DNA from: Halosimplex rubrum
Lineage (GTDB): Archaea > Halobacteriota > Halobacteria > Halobacteriales > Haloarculaceae
Reading direction: 5' to 3'
Length of the DNA: 64,000 nucleotides
Assembly (NCBI RefSeq): GCF_013415885.1
Contig: NZ_CP058910.1
Coordinates: forward strand, 930,001 to 994,000
Numbering within the stretch: position 1 is the stretch's first letter; each line of letters opens with the position of its first letter. A program made the translations under genes and the position numbers. Under the pieces are notes generated by a model. The model saw only the letters and a program-made list of their open reading frames with translations, searched no databases and was not told the DNA's origin. Shown piece after piece: positions 58,404-64,000 of the stretch.

Positions 58404-58790
58404 ATGACGGCACAGCCGGGCTCGGAGCGGCGAACGACCCGTCCGCCGGAGACGGACGGCCGGTTTTCCGTCCCGCTCCGAGGTGTCGACGTCGACCCCG
58501 AAACCCGCTGTGTCCACTACGACGACGCGGTCGACGTGGTCGCGCTCCGATTCCCGTGCTGTGACCGCTACTATCCCTGTTTTCGCTGTCACGACGCGGT
58601 GACCGACCACGACCCCGAACGCGTCCCGCGCGCAGCGTTCGGCGAGCCGGGGGTCCTCTGCGGCGTCTGCGGTACGGCCCTCTCCGTCCGCGAGTACCTC
58701 GACTGTGACGACACCTGTCCCGAGTGCGGCGCGTCGTTCAACCCCGGGTGCCGTCGCCACCGCGACCGGTACTTCGCCGTCGGGGAGTGA
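58404..58790 (+). CDS. CHY zinc finger protein
   Basis: The 128-aa protein carries the CHY-type cluster: RCVHYDDAVDVVALRFPCCDRYYPCFRCHDAVTDH, then a second knuckle, GVLCGVCGTALSVREYLDCDDTCPECG and GCRRHRD. Many Cys and His residues suit two or three zinc ions. CHY fingers occur in eukaryotic ubiquitin ligases (RCHY1) and in archaeal proteins of unknown role. ATG at 58404 begins 16 nt after the purC stop, so co-transcription is likely. Confidence 0.9.
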   Translation: MTAQPGSERRTTRPPETDGRFSVPLRGVDVDPETRCVHYDDAVDVVALRFPCCDRYYPCFRCHDAVTDHDPERVPRAAFGEPGVLCGVCGTALSVREYLDCDDTCPECGASFNPGCRRHRDRYFAVGE

Positions 58791-58973
58791 CCCCGAGCCG
58801 GGCGTCGGCCGAGCAGTCCACCGCCGACACGCGCGAGCCGTAGCTTCAAGTACGGGAACGGGACCAGCCGGTCCCGTGACCTGAGTTCCGTCGCGGGGCG
58901 CTCCGCGGGAGCGCGACACGCCGCCCCGCGAGCCGTCCGTGTCGCCTGTTCGCGAGAGAAGCGGGAGCGACCG

Positions 58974-59966
58974 TCAGTCGTCGGCCTCGGCTTCCGGTTC
59001 GTCCTCGCCCTGCTCGGCGACGTACTCGCCGAGGCCGTCGATCGGCCGGTCGGGATTGGCCTGGTCGAGGTCGCGGGGCGCCCCCAACTGCGCGTCGATC
59101 GCCTCGGGGTCCCGGAGCTTCGTCCGCCCGCGGTGGACGGTCATCTCGTCGTTGAGGTGCAGGTCGATGGCCTCCAGCAGCGCCTCCGCTTCGAGGGGCT
59201 GGCCGATCTCCTGGAGCTCCTCTTCGGTGGCGTCGTCGGGGACGTTGAACGCCCGCTGTGTGATGATCGGCCCTTGGTCCAGATCCGTGGTCACGTAGTG
59301 GGCGGTGACGCCCGCGATGCGGACGCCCTCCTCGATGGCCTGCATGTACGCCGACGCGCCGGGGAACGCCGGCAGTAGCGACGGGTGGACGTTGATGATG
59401 CGGTCCTCGTAGCGGAAGACGACGTCCGGGCTGAGGATGCGCATGTACCGCGCCAGCACCACGAGGTCCGTGTCGTACTCCGCCAGCAGGTCGAGCAGCT
59501 CGCCCTCGTCGGGCGTGCCCTTCTCGTCGCCGATGTCGTGGAAGGGCACGTCGTACTTCTCGGCGAGCGGCTGCAGGTCGGAGTGGTTGCCGATGACGAC
59601 CTCCACGTCGGCGCCCAGATCTCCGCTGGCCCACGCCTCGAAGATCGCCTCCAGGCAGTGCGATTCCTTGGTGACGAGGACGGCGATCTGCTGGGTCTCT
59701 CGATCGTCGGGGAACCGGACCTGCACGTCGACGCCGAGGTCGTCGCCGAGGTCGTGGAGCTTCTCCCGCAGGGTCTCCTCCTTGACGATCATCTCGGAGG
59801 TGTCGACTCGCATCGTCATGCGGAAGACGCCCTCGCGGACCGCCTGATCTAAGTCCTCGATGTTGATGTTGCGCTCGAACAGCGTCGAGGTGATCTCCGC
59901 GATGAGCCCCGTGTCGTCGTCGCCGACGACGACGATCTCGGTCAGATCGCTGGTCACGGCGACCAC
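58974..59966 (-). CDS. purU: Formyltetrahydrofolate deformylase (PurU-type)
   Basis: The 330-aa protein has an N-terminal ACT domain (about 8-85: EIVVVGDDDTGLIAEITSTLFERNINIEDLD) and a C-terminal formyltransferase-fold domain (about 95-290). The latter has ADVEVVIGNHSDLQPLAEKYDVPFHDIGDE, the active-site YMRILSPDVVFRYEDRIINVHPSLLPAFPGASAY, and VTAHYVTTDLDQGPIITQRA. Hydrolyses 10-formyl-tetrahydrofolate to formate, which PurT or PurP can use. It starts with GTG (59966), and a GTG at 59957 is possible. The tail is acidic. Confidence 0.93.
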   Translation of the reverse strand: MVAVTSDLTEIVVVGDDDTGLIAEITSTLFERNINIEDLDQAVREGVFRMTMRVDTSEMIVKEETLREKLHDLGDDLGVDVQVRFPDDRETQQIAVLVTKESHCLEAIFEAWASGDLGADVEVVIGNHSDLQPLAEKYDVPFHDIGDEKGTPDEGELLDLLAEYDTDLVVLARYMRILSPDVVFRYEDRIINVHPSLLPAFPGASAYMQAIEEGVRIAGVTAHYVTTDLDQGPIITQRAFNVPDDATEEELQEIGQPLEAEALLEAIDLHLNDEMTVHRGRTKLRDPEAIDAQLGAPRDLDQANPDRPIDGLGEYVAEQGEDEPEAEADD

Positions 59967-60163
59967 CGACGGGACGCCGACGAACGAGTGTGCGAACGGA
60001 CAGTCATCGGGTAACGCTGACGGGCGTCTGTGCCTAAAGCGTTCTCGTCGCTCGCCGTCGCCTCACACGGATCGGCCGCTCCGGGCGGTCCGCCGATATC
60101 AACGATGGATCGCGTACGCAGAGAATTATAACCGTGGAGTCGAAAAGACCGTCAGAGACGGAC

Positions 60164-61129
60164 ATGCCCGAACTGATTGTGTTGTGCGTCGACGCCGACG
60201 AAACCGAGTGCGCGGCTACGCGCCAGGCTCTCGTCGCGGACGGCGAAGTCGAGGTGACGGTGGCCGATTCGGTCGCTGCGGCGGGCGACGCCCTCGAAGC
60301 GGGGGGCGTCGACTGCGTCGTCACCGACTACGACCTCCCGGACGGGACCGGCCTCGATGTCGCCGCGCGGGTCCGGGAGACGACGCCCGACACGCCCTGT
60401 ATCCTCTTTACCGACGCGTCGCCCGACCGGATCGACACCGCCGACCGCGAGGACGTGGTCGTCGAGTACCTCCCGCGGGCCACCCCCGACGCCCGAGAAG
60501 CGTTAGCTCGCATGGTCGGGAACCTCGTCAGCCAGCGCACGCAGGTCGGTTACCCGCTCCCGACGCGGGAGGACGAACGACTCGCCGCGCTCGAACAGTA
60601 CGACCGTCCGGGCATGGCGGCCGCCGACGCGTTCGACCGGCTGACGGCGCTCGCCCGCACGCACTTCGACGTGAACGTCGCCTTCGTCGGCGTGATCGAC
60701 GCCCACGAGGAGCGCTTTCTCGCCTGCGCGGGCGCCTCCTGGGAGACGCTCTCCCGCGAGGACTCGATGTGTACCCACACGATCCTCCGGGACGATCTGA
60801 TGGTCGTCGAGGACACCCACACCGACGACCGGTTCGCCGACAACGACCGCCTCGACGAGCTCGACATCCGCGCCTACGCCGGCGTCCCGCTGGAGACGCC
60901 GCGCGGCGCGACGATCGGCGCCTTCTGCCTCACGCACGACGAGCCGCGCTCGTTCACCGGCGACGAACTCGTCGACCTACGGCGATTCGCCGCCGAGGCG
61001 ATGGACCAACTCGAACTGCGTCGCCAGCTCAACGGGTCCGGAGACGACCACGGGACGGACGGAGACGAGCGCGACGCGATCGAACGCACGGGGACGGGGT
61101 CCGGAGACGACGGCGGTGATGGGCCGTGA
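60164..61129 (+). CDS. Response receiver-GAF protein
   Basis: The 321-aa protein has an N-terminal receiver domain (about 1-115): LIVLCVDADETECAATRQAL, phospho-Asp in VDCVVTDYDLPDGTGLDV, and ILFTDASPDR. A GAF domain follows (about 155-300): FDRLTALARTHFDVNVAFVGVIDAHEERFLACAGASW and VPLETPRGATIGAFCLTHDEPRSF. No output kinase or HTH domain. Receives phosphate from a histidine kinase elsewhere and integrates a small-molecule signal. Its stop overlaps the GTG of the next gene (GTGA at 61126). Confidence 0.92.
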   Translation: MPELIVLCVDADETECAATRQALVADGEVEVTVADSVAAAGDALEAGGVDCVVTDYDLPDGTGLDVAARVRETTPDTPCILFTDASPDRIDTADREDVVVEYLPRATPDAREALARMVGNLVSQRTQVGYPLPTREDERLAALEQYDRPGMAAADAFDRLTALARTHFDVNVAFVGVIDAHEERFLACAGASWETLSREDSMCTHTILRDDLMVVEDTHTDDRFADNDRLDELDIRAYAGVPLETPRGATIGAFCLTHDEPRSFTGDELVDLRRFAAEAMDQLELRRQLNGSGDDHGTDGDERDAIERTGTGSGDDGGDGP

Positions 61130-61788
61130 GCCTGCAGGAGCCGACGTACACGTTCGAGAACCTGCCCCTGCGAGGTGTCGAGACGGGGACCAACATCCTC
61201 GTCACCGGGCCGGCGCTGGGCGGTATCCGCGAGCTGACGATGCGGATGCTCCTGCGCCGGCACTCCCGCGAGGGGACGCTGTTCATCGCCGCCGACGTCG
61301 ACGGCCGCGAGACGCTGTCGGGCTACGAGGCGCTCGGGGGGGACCTCGACTTCGCGCGGGTCGGCGTCGTCGACTGTACGGAGAACGGGGCGGACGACGA
61401 GAGCTGCAACGTCCACGCGGTCGGGAGCCCGGCGGACCTGACCGGCGCGGGCATCGAGTTCTCCTCGCTGTACGAGCGGATCCACGAAAACGGCGCCGCG
61501 CGGGTCCGCACCGGCGTGTACACGCTCTCTCCGTTCGTCGTCTACGCGCCCGCCAAGTCCGTGTTCCGCTTCGTCCACACGCTGACCGGCCGCATCCGCG
61601 CCGCCGACGGCCTCGGCGTCTGCGCCATCGACCCCGACGCCGTCGACGACCAGACCCTCTCGTCGATCGCCCAGGCGTTCGACGGCCAGGTCGAACTCCG
61701 CGAGGTCGACGGCCAGCGCGCCATCCGCGTCCGCGGGCTCCCCGACCAGCCCGACGGCTGGCAGCCCGTCGAGTTCGACACCGCCTGA
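61126..61788 (+). CDS. RecA/KaiC-like regulatory protein without Walker A (DUF7504 type)
   Basis: The 220-aa protein, GTG start at 61126, begins LQEPTYTFENLPLRGVETGTNILVTGPALGGIRELTMRML. Here a KaiC-like P-loop position carries GPALGGIRE without the lysine. The rest matches the RecA superfamily core: RHSREGTLFIAADVDGRETL, VVDCTENG, and EFSSLYERIHENGAARVRTGVYTLSPFVVYAP. Members regulate taxis or transcription as partners of receiver proteins. The coupled translation with the receiver-GAF gene supports a two-protein module. Confidence 0.83.
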   Translation: MSLQEPTYTFENLPLRGVETGTNILVTGPALGGIRELTMRMLLRRHSREGTLFIAADVDGRETLSGYEALGGDLDFARVGVVDCTENGADDESCNVHAVGSPADLTGAGIEFSSLYERIHENGAARVRTGVYTLSPFVVYAPAKSVFRFVHTLTGRIRAADGLGVCAIDPDAVDDQTLSSIAQAFDGQVELREVDGQRAIRVRGLPDQPDGWQPVEFDTA

Positions 61789-61870
61789 CCGCCCACGCCC
61801 GGGGTCGCCACGCGGCTCCGACCGGGGCGAGTCAAAACCGTTTTCTCCCGGCGCCGCCGCCACTCAGGTG

Positions 61871-62122
61871 ATGACTGCCTACACCGCGACGGTCGAGGTC
61901 CGCCTGAAACACGGCGTGCTCGACCCGGAGGCGGAGACGACCGGCCGCGCGCTCGAACGGCTCGGCTTCGAACTCGAGGAGCTGCGGGCCGCCGACCTGT
62001 TCGAGGTCGACCTCGACGCCGAGAGCGCCGACGGCGCGGCCGAGCGCGCCGGCGAGATGGCAGAGCGCCTCCTCGCCAACCCGACCATCCACGACTACGA
62101 GGTCACCGTCGAGGAACGATGA
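61871..62122 (+). CDS. purS: Phosphoribosylformylglycinamidine synthase subunit PurS
   Basis: The 83-aa protein MTAYTATVEVRLKHGVLDPEAETTGRALERLGFELEELRAADLFEVD shows the whole PurS fold, including the conserved beta strand with K-x-G-V-L-D-P and the C-terminal LLANPTIHDYEVTVEE. PurS bridges PurL and PurQ in FGAM synthase. ATG at 61871 is preceded by in-frame GTG. purQ follows at 62178, as usual. PurL is not present in the window. Confidence 0.95.
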   Translation: MTAYTATVEVRLKHGVLDPEAETTGRALERLGFELEELRAADLFEVDLDAESADGAAERAGEMAERLLANPTIHDYEVTVEER

Positions 62123-62177
62123 CCGTCGCCGCCTCGTCGACGCCGACGCTCGGATCGCACACCGGGGGGTGCTCGCC

Positions 62178-62855
62178 GTGACCGTCGCCGTCGTCCAGTT
62201 CGGCGGGTCCAACTGCGACCGCGACACCGTCCAGGCGCTCGCCCATCTCGGCATCGACGCCGACCTCGTCTGGCACGAGGACGGCCTGCCCGAGGAGACG
62301 ACCGGCGTCGTCCTCCCCGGCGGCTTCTCCTACGGCGACTACCTGCGGGCCGGCGCGATGGCCGCCCGCTCGCCCGTCATGGACGAGGTCCGCGAGGCCG
62401 CCGACGCCGGCACGCCCGTTCTCGGCATCTGCAACGGCGCACAGATCGGCTGCGAGTCGTCGCTCACGCCCGGCGCCTTCACCACCAACGAGAGCGCCCG
62501 CTTCCAGTGCGAGCGGGTCACCCTCCGCGTCGAGAACGCCGACACGCCGTGGACCGAGGGCTTCGACGAAGGCGAGGTCGTCGAGTTCCCCATCGCCCAC
62601 GGCGAGGGTCGCTACGAGATCGACGACAACCGTCTGGACGAACTCGAAGCCGACGGCCGGGTCCTGTTCCGCTACTGCGACGAGGACGGGAACGTGACTC
62701 CCGAGGCCAATCCCAACGGCTCGAAACACAGCGTCGCGGGCGTCCTCGGCGACCGCGACTCCGTCGCCGTCCTGATGCCCCACCCCGAGCGCGTCTCCCT
62801 GCCCGACATCGGCTCGACCGACGGCCAGGGCGTCCTTCGCGCGTTCGGCGAGTAG
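62178..62855 (+). CDS. purQ: Phosphoribosylformylglycinamidine synthase subunit PurQ
   Basis: The 225-aa class I glutamine amidotransferase has VAVVQFGGSNCDRDTVQAL and VVLPGGFSYGDYLRAGAMAA. The nucleophile region is LGICNGAQIGCESSLTPGAF (Cys in GICNG). The histidine-glutamate pair is in VLMPHPERVSLPD. It supplies ammonia to PurL. GTG at 62178 gives the family start (MTVAVVQFG). Spacing to purS is 55 nt. Confidence 0.96.
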   Translation: MTVAVVQFGGSNCDRDTVQALAHLGIDADLVWHEDGLPEETTGVVLPGGFSYGDYLRAGAMAARSPVMDEVREAADAGTPVLGICNGAQIGCESSLTPGAFTTNESARFQCERVTLRVENADTPWTEGFDEGEVVEFPIAHGEGRYEIDDNRLDELEADGRVLFRYCDEDGNVTPEANPNGSKHSVAGVLGDRDSVAVLMPHPERVSLPDIGSTDGQGVLRAFGE

Positions 62856-62858
62856 CTC

Positions 62859-63068
62859 TCAGTCGTCGTCGCTCGCCCGCTCTCCGGAGTCGCGCTCCTC
62901 GCGCAGCTCCTCGACCTCGGCCTCCAGGTCCTCGATCCGTTCGTCGTCCCCGGAGTCGGTGACTCGACGGACGAGGTAGACGACACCGCCGATCACGCCG
63001 GCGACGATACCGAGGTTCACCAGGATGACGACCAGCTCCGTCAGTCCGAGGACCAGCGGGGGGACCAT
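62859..63068 (-). CDS. Small membrane protein with C-terminal coiled coil
   Basis: The 69-aa protein MVPPLVLGLTELVVILVNLG has one or two hydrophobic segments (about 5-35). A charged, heptad-like tail follows: RIEDLEAEVEELREERDSGERASDD. Haloarchaea have many such small proteins, and none has a known function. It is convergent with purQ (3 nt between stops). ATG is at 63068. Confidence 0.65.
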   Translation of the reverse strand: MVPPLVLGLTELVVILVNLGIVAGVIGGVVYLVRRVTDSGDDERIEDLEAEVEELREERDSGERASDDD

Positions 63069-63141
63069 ACCGGCGATCTGTTGGGTGCGCGACTTGTCTC
63101 TGTGGGGTCGGCGCGGCGTCCCTCGCCGCGGCTCCGACGGC

Positions 63142-63705
63142 TCACTCCCTCCCGAGCGCCAGCGCGGCCTCGTACACTTCGCGGGTGTGGTCGGGATTGA
63201 ACACGTCCTCGAGCAACGACCCCAGCCAGGCCGCTTCGGTGATCTCCTCGTCGGGGTCCCCCAGGTCGCCGCCGTCGGCCACCGCCGGGTCGGTCGCGCG
63301 ACACAGGAAGTGGACGAACGCCATCTCGACGCGGCGGTCGTCGTCCCCGTCGCGCTCGCCGACCCCGCCGCCGGCGGCGGCCTCGCGGACGACGCTCTCG
63401 TCGACGCCGACGGGTCGCACGGGCTCGACCGCGACCCCGGTCTCCTCGCGCACCTCCCGGACGACCGCGTCGGCCAGCCCCTCGCCGTCTTCGACCGCGC
63501 CGCCGGGGAGTGTCCACTCCGTGGGATACGCCTCGTTACGGATGGCCAGCAGGCGCCCGCCGTCGAGGACGACGCCCGCGACGCCCCAGCCCGACCGGAA
63601 CACCTCGGCGTCGCGCAGTTCGTCGAACCGCCCGGGGTCGACCGCGTGGCGTTCCCGCCGGACGACGAGGTCGTCGTAGCGCCGGCGCGGGTCGGTCCGA
63701 TCCAT
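63142..63705 (-). CDS. Nudix hydrolase
   Basis: The 187-aa protein has a complete Nudix box: GGAVEDGEGLADAVVREVREETGV (G-x5-E-x7-REUXEE-x-G-U). WGVAGVVLDGGRLLAIRNEAYPTEWTLP precedes it and RRVEMAFVHFLCRA follows. Hydrolyses a nucleoside diphosphate linked to another moiety. Substrate unclear; some haloarchaeal relatives are ADP-ribose pyrophosphatases or MutT-like. ATG at 63705 is chosen, discarding an upstream extension into a different composition. Confidence 0.92.
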   Translation of the reverse strand: MDRTDPRRRYDDLVVRRERHAVDPGRFDELRDAEVFRSGWGVAGVVLDGGRLLAIRNEAYPTEWTLPGGAVEDGEGLADAVVREVREETGVAVEPVRPVGVDESVVREAAAGGGVGERDGDDDRRVEMAFVHFLCRATDPAVADGGDLGDPDEEITEAAWLGSLLEDVFNPDHTREVYEAALALGRE

Positions 63706-63921
63706 GGCGTCTGGTTGCCCCTTCCGGTCGATAATCCCATCGGATCGCGACACCCGCGGGTCGTCGGCCGAGATCAGAACAACCGGATCTCCGCTATCGG
63801 TCACTCGACGAGCACGGTTCACCGGCACGGGTCGAGGGGCTGGGCGAGCGCTGCGGACTCTCGCACTCGCAGGCCGAGTCGGCGAACCGGTGGACGACGG
63901 ACCCCGGAACGGGAGCGACGG

Positions 63922-64000
63922 TCAGTCGCGCTGTTCTTCGCTGAGCATCAGGTTGCGCAGCACGTCACCGTAGGCGGGCCGGGTCACCAGCACGCCGATG
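63922..64000 (-). CDS. C-terminal end of a protein extending beyond the window
   Basis: The last 25 codons of a minus-strand gene are visible, ending VLRNLMLSEEQRD with a TGA at 63922-63924. The haloarchaeal composition is convincing. Too little is present to identify the product. Confidence 0.6.
   Translation of the reverse strand, partial: IGVLVTRPAYGDVLRNLMLSEEQRD

Overview
The window comes from a halophilic archaeon (class Halobacteria). The protein-coding DNA is GC-rich and the predicted proteins are very acidic. Start codons often sit about 25-30 nt after a TATA-like TTAAA, as in leaderless transcripts. Several families are typical of haloarchaea: bacterio-opsin-activator-type HTH regulators, a HalOD1 domain, a RecA-like regulator of the DUF7504 type, CofH (coenzyme F420), a UbaA-type E1 and archaetidylserine decarboxylase. 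I cannot name the genus.

Layout. 1-2250: 3' part of a 23S rRNA gene, 5S rRNA and tRNA-Cys, ending an rRNA operon. 2250-3330: transposon debris, including a flavoprotein N-terminus fused in frame to a TnpB C-terminus, followed by a right-end hairpin of IS200/IS605 (IS1341) type. 3331-11790: two methyltransferases, a DsbA-like protein with its membrane partner, glutamate dehydrogenase, a tiny zinc ribbon, a TrmB-like regulator, thioredoxin, an intact IS6-type insertion sequence, a YgaP-like membrane protein, a third methyltransferase and a DoxX protein between inverted repeats. 12032-27680: a sulfur/thiol-redox island with TusA, SQR-like flavoprotein, DUF1641 protein, thioredoxin, class V aminotransferase, DsrE2, a second TusA, rhodanese-metallo-beta-lactamase fusion, two YeeE/YedE-type transporters, a CysP/PiT-type permease, UspA, a 50-aa membrane protein with TauE/SafE, a second TrmB-like regulator, thioredoxin, thioredoxin reductase, a second TauE/SafE and a DUF302 protein. 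27890-30489: a BtuF-like protein and an AT-rich two-gene cassette (unknown protein plus PIN-like nuclease). 30692-64000: mostly core haloarchaeal genome: leuS, bat-like regulators, asd, bcp, hsp20, histidine kinase, pheA, nitrite/sulfite reductase, tRNA-Lys, ubaA, chemotaxis transducer, M32 carboxypeptidase, cofH, Ca2+/cation exchanger, purC, purU, purS, purQ and a Nudix hydrolase.

How the genes work together. In the 7.9-24 kb stretch many otherwise separate transcription units carry the same 17-bp element, TTGT-N9-(A/C)CAA, directly upstream of the promoter. These include both single thioredoxin operons, the thioredoxin-reductase operon, both tusA operons, uspA, the TauE operon and a mini-ORF. 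A longer palindrome of the same type, TTGT-N11-ACAA, precedes the second TrmB-like gene. The two TrmB-like paralogues (8119-8538 and 23104-23508) share an N-terminal C-x5-C-x-H pattern suited to thiol sensing. My main hypothesis is a thiol/persulfide-responsive regulon: sulfur uptake or efflux by the YeeE, CysP-like and TauE proteins; sulfide oxidation by the SQR-like protein; persulfide relay by TusA and DsrE2; persulfide oxidation by the rhodanese-MBL fusion; and reduction by thioredoxin and its reductase. This is inferred from sequence and context only.
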